The notes beneath the pieces are model-generated. The model did not search any database. It was not told the origin of the DNA and worked only from the letters and a program-made list of their open reading frames with translations. From positions 1 through 64,000 of the forward strand of contig NZ_LT635548.1 of NCBI RefSeq assembly GCF_900120155.1: 64,000 nt of DNA, written 5' to 3'. Position 1 is the first letter of the stretch, and each line of letters opens with the position of its first letter. Below are positions 46,062 to 55,577 of the stretch, piece after piece. The position numbers and the translations under genes were made by a program. This stretch comes from Clostridium sp. Marseille-P3244 (GTDB lineage Bacteria > Bacillota > Clostridia > Lachnospirales > Lachnospiraceae).

Positions 46062-47612
46062 TTATAACTCAATGATCTCATCGTCCCCCAGGAGTTCCAG
46101 ACCATACGAGGCATCCGAAACCTTTTCCCTTCCGGCGGTGATCCTTGACTTTACTTTTGCATAAATCCCCATGAGCTGGATCGTAATCAGCGGGGTCATA
46201 GCTACCATCGCCACTACCCCGAACGCATCTGTCACCATATTCCCGCCCACCGCGGCACAGGCTCCCTGTGCCAGAGGAAGCAGAAATGCGGCAGTCATAG
46301 GACCGGAAGCGACTCCTCCGGAGTCAAATGCGATAGCTGTATATATCTTCGGCACAAAGAAAGAGATTCCGATCGCTATGGCATATCCCGGAATTATAAA
46401 CCACATAATGGAGATACCGGTCAAGACACGGATCATTGCGATACCCAGTGAGAAGGCAACACCTGCTGACAAAGCCATTCCCATAGATTTCTCAGATATG
46501 GCTCCGTCTGTAATCTCCTCCACCTGTTTGTTCAGTACATAGACCGCCGGCTCCGCTCTTACGATAAAAAATCCGAGTATCATGGCAACCGGCACCAGCA
46601 GCCATGGATAGGAAGAAGATCCCATCACATTTCCAAGATAATTCCCTGCCGGCAGAAATCCCACATTCACGCCGGTCAGGAACAGGACCAGTCCTATATA
46701 AGTGTAGACCAGACCCGCCAGAATCTTTAAAAGTTGTCTTTTGGGCAGTTTCAGTACCAGTATCTGAAACACAGCGAAAAACAGGATGATCGGAAGGAGA
46801 GACAGCGCAATCTCCGACATATATTCCGGGATCCCATGGGCAAACAGCTCCCACAGTTCCACGGAATCTCTGATCTCCGGTATGGTCAGTGACGCCGCAT
46901 AATTTCCACCGTCAGGGCGATAGATCAGGCTCAGGATCAGGATTGCCAGGATCGGGCCGATCGAACACAGAGCAACCAGACCAAAACTGTCTTCCACCGC
47001 ATGACGGTCATTACGCACGGCCGCAAGACCCACACCCAGTGCCATAATAAAAGGAACTGTCATGGGCCCGGTTGTGACTCCTCCGGAATCAAACGCCACG
47101 CTCTGAAAGCTGTCCGGCGCGAAAAAGGCCAGCACAAAGACCAAAAGGTAAAAAACAGAGAGCATTTTAGGCAGAGAAATACTGAACAACATGCGCAGAA
47201 ATGCCACCACAAGGAAAAATCCGACTCCACAGGCCACTGCCAGGATCAATACGGAGTCCGGCACAGACGCCACCTGCCGGGCCAGCACCTGCAGATCAGG
47301 TTCAGAGATTGTAATGATAAATCCCAAAAAGAATGCCAGCGCAATGATCATCCACAAACGTTTGCTCCGGGTGATGCATGTGCCAACCCTTTCTCCCATG
47401 GGAGTCATGGCAAGCTCCGCCCCCAGAGTAAAAAACATCATTCCCAGAATAAGAAGCGCTCCTCCCATCAGAAAGCACAGAAGTATGCTCGATGAGATGG
47501 GCGCGACAGTAAACGAAAGCGCCAGTACAAGAATAATCGTGGGAAGTACAGAAATCAAAGATTCTTTCAATTTTTCAAGTAGACCTGCCGCCAGAAGCCG
47601 TCCTGTCTTCAT
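46062..47612 (-). CDS. DUF1538 membrane protein with internal duplication
   Basis: This 516-residue protein has many hydrophobic spans and two similar halves. SVAFDSGGVTTGPMTVPFIMALG near residue 170 repeats as AIAFDSGGVASGPMTAAFLLPLA near 425. ISEPDLQVLARQV near 102 repeats as RAEPAVYVLNKQV near 357. DUF1538 proteins are probable transporters of unknown substrate. The linked PII-like gene suggests allosteric gating by nucleotide or 2-oxoglutarate status. AAGGAGTGG precedes the ATG. Confidence 0.85.
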   Translation of the reverse strand: MKTGRLLAAGLLEKLKESLISVLPTIILVLALSFTVAPISSSILLCFLMGGALLILGMMFFTLGAELAMTPMGERVGTCITRSKRLWMIIALAFFLGFIITISEPDLQVLARQVASVPDSVLILAVACGVGFFLVVAFLRMLFSISLPKMLSVFYLLVFVLAFFAPDSFQSVAFDSGGVTTGPMTVPFIMALGVGLAAVRNDRHAVEDSFGLVALCSIGPILAILILSLIYRPDGGNYAASLTIPEIRDSVELWELFAHGIPEYMSEIALSLLPIILFFAVFQILVLKLPKRQLLKILAGLVYTYIGLVLFLTGVNVGFLPAGNYLGNVMGSSSYPWLLVPVAMILGFFIVRAEPAVYVLNKQVEEITDGAISEKSMGMALSAGVAFSLGIAMIRVLTGISIMWFIIPGYAIAIGISFFVPKIYTAIAFDSGGVASGPMTAAFLLPLAQGACAAVGGNMVTDAFGVVAMVAMTPLITIQLMGIYAKVKSRITAGREKVSDASYGLELLGDDEIIEL

Positions 47613-47749
47613 TCATCCACTCCTTTCAAGTCCTCATTATCCTGCTTTATCAAAAACAGGGCTTCTTTCCAAGCGGTATATTTTGTGACAATAATATGAT
47701 TTATTATAACATATCAGATAAAAGCGGGCAAATAAAAGAAATTGACGAT

Positions 47750-47788
47750 AAAAGAAACTGACGGCAAAACACTTTGTCGTCAGTTTCC
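47750..47788 (-). terminator. Terminator of queA
   Basis: On the minus strand GAAACTGACG pairs with CGTCAGTTTC and is followed by TTTTAT. It overlaps the space right after the queA stop. The rest of the 180-bp gap up to the DUF1538 gene shows only AT-rich promoter-like sequence. Confidence 0.75.
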
Positions 47789-47792
47789 GTAC

Positions 47793-48818
47793 TCAATGTA
47801 TAAACATGGCGTCACCAAAGCTGAAGAACCGGTATCTCTCTCTCACCGCTTCCTCATACGCCGCCAGTATATGCTCCCTGCCCGCCAGTGCGGACACCAG
47901 CATGATCAGCGTAGATTCGGGCAGATGAAAATTGGTGATCAGGGCGTCCAGCACCTTGAACCTGTACCCCGGATAGATAAAAATGTCCGTCCAGCCGCTG
48001 CAGGCCTTCAGTTTCCCGTTCTCATCCGCCGCAGATTCCACCGTACGGCAGCTGGTGGTGCCCACGCAGATCACACGGCCGCCCCCGGCTCCTGCCCGGT
48101 TGATCTTCTCTGCGGCCTCCTCATCGATCATATAAAACTCCGAATGCATATGATGGTTCTCTACATCATCCACCTTCACCGGCCGGAATGTCCCCAGCCC
48201 TACATGGAGTGTTACATGCGCGATATCCACACCTTTTTTCTTAATTTCTCCCAAAAGCTCCGGCGTAAAATGCAGTCCTGCTGTAGGCGCCGCCGCAGAG
48301 CCGGGATGCTCTGCGTATACTGTATTATATCTGTCCTTGTCCTTCAGCTGATGAGTGATATAGGGCGGCAGAGGCATCTGTCCCAGCTGGTCCAGTATCT
48401 CCTCAAAGATTCCCTCATACTCAAAACGGATCAGACGATTCCCCTCGTCTACTACATCCACTACCTCCCCGATCAGCAGTCCGTCCCCGAAGCTGATCCT
48501 GGCTCCCGGCCTGGCTTTCCGCCCGGGTTTTACCAGTGTCTCCCACACATCATCCGCGCCCCGCTTTAAGAGAAGCACTTCGATCTTTGCCCCGGTGTCT
48601 TCCTTCACTCCGATCAGCCGCGCCGGGATCACCTTCGTGTCATTGATGACAAGACAGTCTCCCGGATGCAGATAATCGATAATCTCCCGGAATACGTGGT
48701 GCTCCACCTCTCCCGTCTCCTTGTCCAGAACAAGAAGCCGCGAAGAAGAACGGTCCTCCAGCGGATCCTGGGCGATCAGTTCCTGGGGCAGCTCATAATA
48801 AAAATCACTAGTCTTCAC
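47793..48818 (-). CDS. queA: S-adenosylmethionine:tRNA ribosyltransferase-isomerase QueA
   Basis: This 341-residue QueA transfers the ribosyl part of SAM to preQ1-tRNA to give epoxyqueuosine. Visible motifs are [24 protein letters not shown] (split over residues 6-29), [16 protein letters not shown] near 53-68 and [14 protein letters not shown] near 171-184. The start is a GTG at 48818, with AAGGAG 5-6 nt upstream. It stands alone between pheT and the DUF1538 gene. No tgt or queuosine genes adjoin. Confidence 0.93.
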   Translation of the reverse strand: MKTSDFYYELPQELIAQDPLEDRSSSRLLVLDKETGEVEHHVFREIIDYLHPGDCLVINDTKVIPARLIGVKEDTGAKIEVLLLKRGADDVWETLVKPGRKARPGARISFGDGLLIGEVVDVVDEGNRLIRFEYEGIFEEILDQLGQMPLPPYITHQLKDKDRYNTVYAEHPGSAAAPTAGLHFTPELLGEIKKKGVDIAHVTLHVGLGTFRPVKVDDVENHHMHSEFYMIDEEAAEKINRAGAGGGRVICVGTTSCRTVESAADENGKLKACSGWTDIFIYPGYRFKVLDALITNFHLPESTLIMLVSALAGREHILAAYEEAVRERYRFFSFGDAMFIH

Positions 48819-48856
48819 TGTATTCTCCTTTTTTCTGAATATTCTGGCAGCTCCGT

Positions 48857-48900
48857 CAAACGGGGTCAGGCCCCTTTTAAAAGGGGCCTGACCCCGTTCA
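48857..48900. terminator. REP-like palindrome downstream of pheT
   Basis: CGGGGTCAGGCCCC and GGGGCCTGACCCCG pair perfectly around the core TTTTAAAA. It is built like the palindrome at 24328-24361. It separates pheT from queA and may terminate pheST. Confidence 0.7.
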
Positions 48901-48914
48901 CACTTTTTTCACAA

Positions 48915-51335
48915 TTACTGCCTCAACTCTATTCCAAGTCCTTCCAGTCCTTTCAATATCTTTTCCATGGCAGCGGTAACATCCGCGTCTTCCAGCGTTC
49001 TGTCCTTTGCCCGGAATACAATCGAGTACGCCACAGACTTGAATCCTTTTTTGATCTGGGATCCTTCGTACAGATCGAACAGCCGGAAACTCTCCAGGTG
49101 AGCCCCGCCTTTCTTTTCAATAACTTCCTCGATCTGTCCTACCAGAATCTCTTTCGGCACTACCATACTGATATCTCTTGTGACTGATGGGTATTTTGCG
49201 ATCCCTGTATACTTTCTGTCAAATGTGGCATAGGGCAGGACTTCCGGCATGTCGATCACCGCAATGTAAGCGCGCTCCCCGATCCCGTAAGTATCCGCCA
49301 CTTCCGGATGTACTTCGCCCAGATATCCCATGACTTTTCCGTCATAAATAATGTTGGCCTGGCGTCCTGGATGGAGATAGGACCGGCCGGCCTCAGGGTC
49401 ATATTTCTCCCGGCCTTTCATTCCGATCTTCTCAAAGAATTCTTCCACCACACCCTTCATGGTAAAGAAATCGCCTTCTCCGTACATTCCAAGGGTAAAC
49501 TGCATCCTTTCTTCCGGAAGCTCTGTTAGCGGAAGCGCCTTCGGAAGATAAATATTCCCCAGCTCATACAGACGCACATCTTTATTTCTCCTGTTATAGT
49601 TCGTCGCCAGAGAGGTGAGCATCCCATTCAATGACGTAGTACGCATGATGCTGTAGTCTTCACCAAGAGGATTCATAATCTCCACCGTCCTGCGCAGAGA
49701 GGAATCCGCCGGGATCAGCAGCCTGTCAAACACTTTCGGGCTCTCAAAGGAATAAGTCATCCCCTGACTGAACCCGCAGAACTCCGCAATGTCCCTTGCC
49801 ACCTGTTCGATGCGCAGCTTAAATGACAGTTTTCCCGTGGTGGACTCACCGGACGGCAGTGTTGTGGGAATATTGTCATAGCCGTAAAATCTTGCCACTT
49901 CCTCCGCAAGATCCGCAAGGCGGAACAGATCCTGCCGGAAGGTCGGCACGATCACTTCCCTGGCTGCCGGATCATACTCCAGATCAAGCATCTTGAAGTA
50001 CCCCAGCATCTCTTCCTCCGGGATCGCTGTCCCGAGAAGCGCATTGATCTGATCTGCGTCAAAAGGCACCCTCACCGGCTCTTTCTTCTTGCCGTAAATA
50101 TCCACAATGCCGCCCACGACCTCGCCGGCGCCCAGCTCTTCTACCAGCTGGCAGGCCCGGTCGATCGCCGCCTGGGCATTGTTGGGATCCAGTCCTTTTT
50201 CAAACTTCGCGGAAGCCTCTGTCCTTAAGCCCACACGTTTGCTTGATTTCCGGATATTTACCCCGTCAAAGCAGGCCGCCTCGAAGAGCATTGTCTTTAC
50301 GTCATCTGTGATCATGGAATTTTCTCCTCCCATGATCCCGGCAATGCCGATCGCCTTCTCCCCGTCGCAGATCATGAGCACGTTCTCATCCATTGTCCGC
50401 TCCTGGCCGTCCAGAGTGACAAACTTTTCTCCGTTCTTTGCCGTCTTCACAACGATATGCCGGTCCGCGATGGTATCCAGGTCATAAGCGTGCATAGGCT
50501 GTCCGTACTCTTCCATTACATAGTTTGTAATATCCACCAGGTTGTTGATCGGCCGGATTCCCACGGAAGCAAGCCTTCTCTGCATCCACTCCGGAGAGGG
50601 TCCGATCTTGACGTTCTTCACGACCCTTGCGCAGTACCGGGGGCAGAGATCTGTATTTTCCACTGTCACTCTGACATAGTCATTTACGTCTTCTTCATTT
50701 CCCACAGGCGTCACTACCGGAGGCTTAAATTCCTTTCGGAATGTAGCGGCAGCCTCTCTCGCGATGCCGATCACGCTGAAGCAGTCCACACGGTTGGATG
50801 TGATCTCATACTCAAACACGGTGTCATTCAGTCCCAGAGCCTCTATGGCGCTGGCTCCCACTTTGGCGTCTTCCGGGAAAATATAAATCCCGTATTCCGG
50901 CGCTTCCGGATACATATCTTTTGTGGAGCCAAGCTCTTCGATGGAACACATCATTCCGCAGCTTTCCACGCCGCGGAGCTTTCCTTTCTTGATCTTGATG
51001 CCGCCCTCGACCTTCTGGCCCGGCTCATGTCCGCCCGCCACACGGCCGCCGTCCAGAACCACCGGCACCTTGTCTCCCTCTTTCACATTAGGAGCTCCTG
51101 TAACAATCTGAATCGTCTCCGTCCCGATATTTACCTGGCAGATGATCAGCTTATCCGCGTCCGGATGCTTCTCGATCTTCTCGATCTGGCCGATCACGAT
51201 CTTGTCCAGATCCCTGTCCAGTTTTTCATATCCTTCCACCTTCGTTCCCGAGAGTGTCATCGCGTCCGTGTATTCCTGCGCGGTCACATCAAGCCCCGGA
51301 ACATATGCTTTTATCCAAGATAATGAAGTATTCAT
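48915..51335 (-). CDS. pheT: Phenylalanyl-tRNA synthetase beta subunit
   Basis: This protein of about 806 residues begins MNTSLSWIKAYVPGLDV. It has the tRNA-binding domain (HPDADKLIICQVNIG near 58-72), the B3/B4 editing domain, the B5 domain, the catalytic-like core and the C-terminal anticodon-binding domain (KYPSVTRDISMVVP near 715-728). ATG 51335 with GGAAAGGG upstream is preferred over the longer frame from 51368. It is co-transcribed with pheS (36-bp gap). Confidence 0.96.
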   Translation of the reverse strand: MNTSLSWIKAYVPGLDVTAQEYTDAMTLSGTKVEGYEKLDRDLDKIVIGQIEKIEKHPDADKLIICQVNIGTETIQIVTGAPNVKEGDKVPVVLDGGRVAGGHEPGQKVEGGIKIKKGKLRGVESCGMMCSIEELGSTKDMYPEAPEYGIYIFPEDAKVGASAIEALGLNDTVFEYEITSNRVDCFSVIGIAREAAATFRKEFKPPVVTPVGNEEDVNDYVRVTVENTDLCPRYCARVVKNVKIGPSPEWMQRRLASVGIRPINNLVDITNYVMEEYGQPMHAYDLDTIADRHIVVKTAKNGEKFVTLDGQERTMDENVLMICDGEKAIGIAGIMGGENSMITDDVKTMLFEAACFDGVNIRKSSKRVGLRTEASAKFEKGLDPNNAQAAIDRACQLVEELGAGEVVGGIVDIYGKKKEPVRVPFDADQINALLGTAIPEEEMLGYFKMLDLEYDPAAREVIVPTFRQDLFRLADLAEEVARFYGYDNIPTTLPSGESTTGKLSFKLRIEQVARDIAEFCGFSQGMTYSFESPKVFDRLLIPADSSLRRTVEIMNPLGEDYSIMRTTSLNGMLTSLATNYNRRNKDVRLYELGNIYLPKALPLTELPEERMQFTLGMYGEGDFFTMKGVVEEFFEKIGMKGREKYDPEAGRSYLHPGRQANIIYDGKVMGYLGEVHPEVADTYGIGERAYIAVIDMPEVLPYATFDRKYTGIAKYPSVTRDISMVVPKEILVGQIEEVIEKKGGAHLESFRLFDLYEGSQIKKGFKSVAYSIVFRAKDRTLEDADVTAAMEKILKGLEGLGIELRQ

Positions 51336-51371
51336 CTTTTCAACCCTTTCCTTCCTCTGTTCTTCCAAATA

Positions 51372-52391
51372 TTAAAACTGCTTTAAGAACCTGATGTCAT
51401 TCTCATACAGAAGCCTCATGTCGTCGATCTCATATTTCAGGAGAGCGATACGTTCCAGACCGACCCCAAACGCGAATCCGCCGTATTCCTCTGGATCGAT
51501 CCCGCACATTTCAAGTACATGGGGATGTACCATGCCGCATCCCAGAATCTCGATCCAGCCGGACCCCTTGCAGAAACGGCATCCTTTTCCTCCGCATTTG
51601 AAACAGCTGACATCCACTTCCGCGCTGGGCTCCGTGAACGGGAAATGATGGGGACGGAATTTCGTCTTTGTCTCCGGTCCGAACAGTTCTTTCGCGAATA
51701 CTTCCAGGGTGCCCTTCAGATCCGCAAAAGAAATGTTCTTGTCGATGACCAGTCCCTCGATCTGATGGAAAGAAGGGGAGTGAGTCGCGTCCACTTCATC
51801 CGAACGGAACACTCTTCCCGGGGCGATCATCCGGATCGGCAGCTTTCCCTGTTCCATCACACGTGCCTGCACAGGAGAAGTCTGGGTCCGGAGCACGATA
51901 TCCTTGTTGATGTAAAATGTATCCTGCTCATCCTTGGCCGGATGGTCAGCCGGGATATTCAGCTTCTCGAAATTGTACTCATCATACTCTACTTCCGGAC
52001 CTTCCACGACCTCATATCCCATACCGATGAAAATACGCTCCACTTCTTCCAGCGCGATCGTATTCGGGTGACGGTGTCCGATAATATTTTTTCTGGACGG
52101 AAGGGTGACGTCGATCACTTCTTCCTGCATCTTCTTTTCCCGGATCGCCCGCTCCATTTTTGTCCTGGATTCCTCCAGAAGCGCTTCGATGGAAGCTCTG
52201 GCATCATTCACCATCTGCCCAACCTTGGGCCTGTCTTCCGGCGCCACATCTTTCATTCCCTTCAGTACAGCTGTCAGCTCCCCTTTCTTGCCAAGGAATC
52301 TGACCCGCACGTCATTTAACTTTTCCGGAATGTCTGCAGCCTGTATCTGCGCGATCGCCTCCGCCTTGATCTGTTCCAGTTTTTCTTTCAT
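51372..52391 (-). CDS. pheS: Phenylalanyl-tRNA synthetase alpha subunit
   Basis: This 339-residue class II synthetase subunit carries the active site. The N-terminal coiled coil is residues 1-85. Motif 2 is RMIAPGRVFRSDEVDATHSPSFHQIEG near 190-216 (split here for reading). Motif 3 is GFAFGVGLERIALLKY near 304-319. It forms the (alpha-beta)2 enzyme with PheT. Expression is set by the T-box upstream. Confidence 0.97.
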   Translation of the reverse strand: MKEKLEQIKAEAIAQIQAADIPEKLNDVRVRFLGKKGELTAVLKGMKDVAPEDRPKVGQMVNDARASIEALLEESRTKMERAIREKKMQEEVIDVTLPSRKNIIGHRHPNTIALEEVERIFIGMGYEVVEGPEVEYDEYNFEKLNIPADHPAKDEQDTFYINKDIVLRTQTSPVQARVMEQGKLPIRMIAPGRVFRSDEVDATHSPSFHQIEGLVIDKNISFADLKGTLEVFAKELFGPETKTKFRPHHFPFTEPSAEVDVSCFKCGGKGCRFCKGSGWIEILGCGMVHPHVLEMCGIDPEEYGGFAFGVGLERIALLKYEIDDMRLLYENDIRFLKQF

Positions 52392-52476
52392 CTTTTACTT
52401 ACTCCTTTCCCGGTCCATGCCTTTCGGGCACAATAAAATTTTCTGCAATATTCCCGTATAACCATTTCCCATAATA

Positions 52477-52745
52477 GAAAAACCCCGTCCCAAAAGGGAC
52501 GGGGTCATATACCCGCGGTACCACCCTGATTCCCGCATGCCAGATGCGGGCACTCCGGTCTGTGTAACGTACAGCCTACGGCGCCTCCTACTGCCTTCTC
52601 TGCCCGATCCGATTTCAGAAGCGCGGCTTCCGTGGGAAATTCGATCACCATCTGAACTAAAGAGGACTCGCAGCCGGTGATCCTCTCTCTCTGATAGAAA
52701 ATGGGTCTCTACTTTACACGTTCATAGCCTTTATCAAAAATTACT
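52477..52745 (-). promoter_or_regulatory. T-box riboswitch for pheST (Phe)
   Basis: On the minus strand the conserved T-box GGTGGTACCGCGG (plus 52512-52524) precedes a strong terminator GACCCCGTCCC-TTTT-GGGACGGGGTTTTT (plus 52477-52504). The leader holds a specifier region with TTC in GAATTTCCC. Uncharged tRNA-Phe would pair with the T-box bulge and disrupt the terminator. The leader ends about 85 nt before pheS. Confidence 0.92.
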
Positions 52746-52865
52746 CTTCCATTCTATCACAGGCTCCCGGTTTGTCAAGATCCTCTTAATTTTTTTCTTG
52801 TTATTCACTTATTTCAAATTTCAGCGTCCACAGGATGCGCAGCCGCCGCCAAAAGGGACGAACTA

Positions 52866-52894
52866 TTGTAACTCTGCTGATATGCGTATATAAT
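52866..52894 (+). promoter_or_regulatory. Promoter of the sigma factor operon
   Basis: TTGTAA, 17 bp and TATAAT form a near-consensus housekeeping promoter about 56 bp upstream of the ECF sigma start. The gap between the T-box and this promoter contains no gene. Confidence 0.65.
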
Positions 52895-52950
52895 GAATAT
52901 AGATTTGTGAAATTGTACAATAGAAACTGATTCGGCAGGGGACGGAAAGA

Positions 52951-53493
52951 ATGACTGATGAAGAACTTTACCGCCGCTATCTGGACGGCGACGAGGCGGG
53001 GCTTACGGTGTTGATGAACCGATACGGCGACGCCCTTACTCTATACATAAATGGCTATCTGCGCGACATTCACGAGGCCGAGGACTTGATGATCGAAGTG
53101 TTTTCCTATCTGCTTGCAAAGCGTCCCCGTATCCGGGACGGCGGCCTGAAAGCCTATCTCTATAAAGCCGCCCGCCACATGGCGCTGCGGCATAAAAGCA
53201 GGCGGCCCGCTGTGTTCAGTCTGGAAGATTTGGCAAAGGAACCGGAGGCGGAGACTCTGATCGAGGAAGTAATAAAGGACAGGGAGCACAGCCGTATCCT
53301 GCATCTCTGCATGGGGCGGCTGCATACGGAGTACCGGGAAGCCCTGTATCTTACCTACTTTGAAGAATTGAGCTACGCACAGGCCGCCGAGGTTATGGGA
53401 AAAAGTGTAAAACAGATCACAAACATGGTCTATCGCGGAAAACAAAGCCTGCGAAAGCTTTTGAAAGAGGAGGGGATTACCCATGCGGAGTAA
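52951..53493 (+). CDS. ECF-type RNA polymerase sigma factor
   Basis: This 180-residue protein has sigma region 2 (MNRYGDALTLYINGYLRDIHEAEDLMIEVF, split over residues 22-51) and region 4 (LTYFEELSYAQAAEVMGKSVKQITNMVYRGKQSLRKLL, split near 130-170). It directs RNA polymerase to a specific stress or surface regulon. It overlaps the next gene by 11 nt. The cluster with small membrane proteins and PrsW suggests control by regulated membrane proteolysis. Confidence 0.9.
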   Translation: MTDEELYRRYLDGDEAGLTVLMNRYGDALTLYINGYLRDIHEAEDLMIEVFSYLLAKRPRIRDGGLKAYLYKAARHMALRHKSRRPAVFSLEDLAKEPEAETLIEEVIKDREHSRILHLCMGRLHTEYREALYLTYFEELSYAQAAEVMGKSVKQITNMVYRGKQSLRKLLKEEGITHAE

Positions 53494-53839
53494 CGAGGAA
53501 CGTGTAGCCGCTGTCAAGCGGCGTGTGGAGCAGATCGAGGGGCAGAAACGGCAGCGGAGGAACCGCCTTTTGGCACTGTCCCCGACGGTGGTCTGTCTTG
53601 CCGTGATCGTGGGTGTATCCTTTGCCATGCCCGGCATTTCTGAGAAACTGGCTGCCGGGAACTATACGGAATATGAAACAGCAGCGAGCATTTTCGGCGG
53701 CAGCGCTGCCGCCGGATATATTATCATCGGGCTTTTGGCTTTTGCCCTGGGCGTATGCGTAACTGTCCTGTGTTTTAAGCTGAAAGCCTTTCGGGAAAAG
53801 GATGAGGAAACGGGAGACGGCGATGGTAGAGTTCATTGA
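53483..53839 (+). CDS. Small membrane protein following the sigma factor (possible anti-sigma)
   Basis: This 118-residue protein has a basic N-terminal part (VAAVKRRVEQIEGQKRQRRNR near residues 8-28), a membrane span near 30-49, an extracytoplasmic loop, and a second span (GYIIIGLLAFALGVCVTVLC near 79-98). The cytoplasmic basic segment and the overlap with the sigma gene suggest an anti-sigma role, not proven. It is paralogous in layout and sequence feel to the protein at 55251. Confidence 0.7.
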   Translation: MRSNEERVAAVKRRVEQIEGQKRQRRNRLLALSPTVVCLAVIVGVSFAMPGISEKLAAGNYTEYETAASIFGGSAAAGYIIIGLLAFALGVCVTVLCFKLKAFREKDEETGDGDGRVH

Positions 53840-54452
53840 CAACCTGACGCAGCTGTTGGCCGCGCTGTCCGGCTGTGTTCTTTCCGGAGTATTCTATCTG
53901 CGAAGCCGCAGACAGCCTTATTTCCTGCTCTGCTGTTTCTATGGCTGTTTCGGGTTCGGCATGCTCTACTGGCTGCTTTACACACTTCTTGTCGCGGACG
54001 CACCGCCGATGTTCTATGTGTCGGACATCGGATGGATAAGCTGTTTCCTCTTTTTGCTTCTGCTGCAATACAGCCTCTCGGACAAAGAGGAGCGCGCGCT
54101 GCACAGCCGGGCGCCGTGGCTTGCGCTCGTGATCGAAATACCGCTGACTGTGTACTTTATCAGCATAGGCGACGCGCTCTATAACCTGATCGTCGGCGCT
54201 CTGATGTCCGCCATGCTTTTGCTGGCCATACGGGGCCTTATCTGGCAAAACAGGCAGCCTAAGCCGGATCAAGGCAAGAGGTTTTTCCATGTTGTCATGA
54301 CAGGCTATATCGTTTTGGAAAACTGTCTGTGGCTCTCCAGCTATCCCTGGGTGAGCGATACCCTGGCGAATCCTTATTTCTGGTTTGATTTTGCCGTGAC
54401 CGCTTCACTCCTTGCGCTGTTTCCGGCAGTAAGAAAGGCGGTGCGGACATGA
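53823..54452 (+). CDS. Seven-span-like membrane protein of unknown function
   Basis: This protein of about 209 residues has roughly six or seven hydrophobic segments spread along its length and a charged loop near residues 90-98 (SDKEERALHSR). I do not recognise the family. ATG 53823 is used because GGAAACGGGAG precedes it. It overlaps the preceding gene by 17 nt, and its end overlaps prsW by 4 nt. Tight coupling implies function within the sigma/PrsW system, perhaps as sensor. Confidence 0.65.
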   Translation: MVEFIDNLTQLLAALSGCVLSGVFYLRSRRQPYFLLCCFYGCFGFGMLYWLLYTLLVADAPPMFYVSDIGWISCFLFLLLLQYSLSDKEERALHSRAPWLALVIEIPLTVYFISIGDALYNLIVGALMSAMLLLAIRGLIWQNRQPKPDQGKRFFHVVMTGYIVLENCLWLSSYPWVSDTLANPYFWFDFAVTASLLALFPAVRKAVRT

Positions 54453-55093
54453 CCTATATTGAAAACATCTTCGTGTGTATCGCCGCCCCGCTTCTTGTTG
54501 CCGCTTTCTGTATGGGACGGAAATATCTCCGCTTTTTCATCTTTGCCCTTGCGGGCATAGGAGCCTGTCTGGCGGCGGCCTATGTGAATACCTTTTTTGC
54601 AGCCATCTACAGTGCGACCCCCTTCAACGCTACAGCAGAGATCGCCCCGGTGGTAGAAGAAGTGATGAAACTTCTTCCCATGCTTTTTTATCTGCTGGTG
54701 TTCGATCCGGAGCCACAGAAGATACGCCCTGCCGTACTCACAGTTGCCGCCGGGTTTTCCACCTTTGAAAATATCTGCTACCTGATACAGCATGGGGCAG
54801 AACACCTGAGCTTTCTGCTGATACGGGGCTTTGGAACGGGGGCCATGCACATCGTCTGCGGGGCCATTGTGGGCTATGGGCTTATGTATGTCTGGCGGCA
54901 TGGGTGGCTGAAAGTGGCCGGAATCTGCGGTCTGCTGGGGACCGCTGTGATTTTCCACGGCATTTATAACCTTTTGATCGCCTACGGAGGCTGGGTGCAG
55001 TATGTGGCCTACGCCCTGCCTGTACTGGCCGTGATATTTGGAAAGGCCGCGGGAAAATTCTTTTCGTCACTTCCAGGCCATTCGGAAAACTGA
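54449..55093 (+). CDS. PrsW-family intramembrane metalloprotease
   Basis: This 214-residue multi-span protein has the PrsW/CAAX-like motifs APVVEEVMKLLPM near residue 70 (EExxK), FSTFENICY near 103, GTGAMHIVCG near 127 and FHGIYNLL near 170. PrsW proteases cleave anti-sigma factors in the membrane. The order sigma, small membrane protein, membrane protein, PrsW supports control of the ECF factor. The ATGA overlap with the upstream gene is typical of an operon. Confidence 0.88.
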   Translation: MTYIENIFVCIAAPLLVAAFCMGRKYLRFFIFALAGIGACLAAAYVNTFFAAIYSATPFNATAEIAPVVEEVMKLLPMLFYLLVFDPEPQKIRPAVLTVAAGFSTFENICYLIQHGAEHLSFLLIRGFGTGAMHIVCGAIVGYGLMYVWRHGWLKVAGICGLLGTAVIFHGIYNLLIAYGGWVQYVAYALPVLAVIFGKAAGKFFSSLPGHSEN

Positions 55094-55109
55094 ACAGAAA
55101 ACGAGCGTT

Positions 55110-55135
55110 GAGCCGCCATCTGGCGGCTCTTTTTT
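55110..55135 (+). terminator. Terminator after prsW
   Basis: GAGCCGCC-AT-CTGGCGGCTC folds into a strong hairpin followed by TTTTTT. The 115 bp to the next gene probably hold a separate promoter (AT-rich, with TATATAAG near 55200). Confidence 0.85.
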
Positions 55136-55250
55136 GTGCCTTAAAATTTTTTGAAAAAGTTAATTTCCATGTGAGAGTTTTTGGAAGTTTTTGTACCTAT
55201 ATAAGTGAAAGTTTTTTTCGGTCCGGTTTTTGGGAAAGGGGGCAATAAGA

Positions 55251-55577
55251 ATGTATGATACGGCAACCCGTGTCGGATTGGTAAAAAAACGCGTTCGTCA
55301 GAAACGGCGCGGACAGGAAATGCGCGCCCTTTTTGGGCTGTCCGCCCTGTGCCTTTTCCTGACTGTTTCTCTGGTCGGAACGCTTGGAGCGTTTGCAGGT
55401 TCCGGGCACTTTGCCACGCTTTCTTTATATGGCTCTATTCTGCTGCATAAGGACGTGGGCGGCTATGTGCTGGCAGGGGTGATTTCCTTTACCGCGGCCG
55501 CCATTATCACTGTTCTCTGCATCAGATACCGGGAACGCAATAAGAAGGAACATAAGAAGGAGGGAATGAAAGGATGA
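55251..55577 (+). CDS. Small two-span membrane protein, paralogue of the protein at 53483
   Basis: This 108-residue protein repeats the layout of the gene after the sigma factor: a basic N-terminus (VKKRVRQKRRGQEMR), a span near residues 28-46, a short loop, and a second span (GYVLAGVISFTAAAIITVLC) ending in basic residues. The second spans align well (GYIIIGLLAFALGVCVTVLC in the paralogue). ATG 55251 follows AAAGGGGG. It overlaps the giant surface-protein gene by 4 nt, which suggests it serves that protein. Confidence 0.7.
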   Translation: MYDTATRVGLVKKRVRQKRRGQEMRALFGLSALCLFLTVSLVGTLGAFAGSGHFATLSLYGSILLHKDVGGYVLAGVISFTAAAIITVLCIRYRERNKKEHKKEGMKG

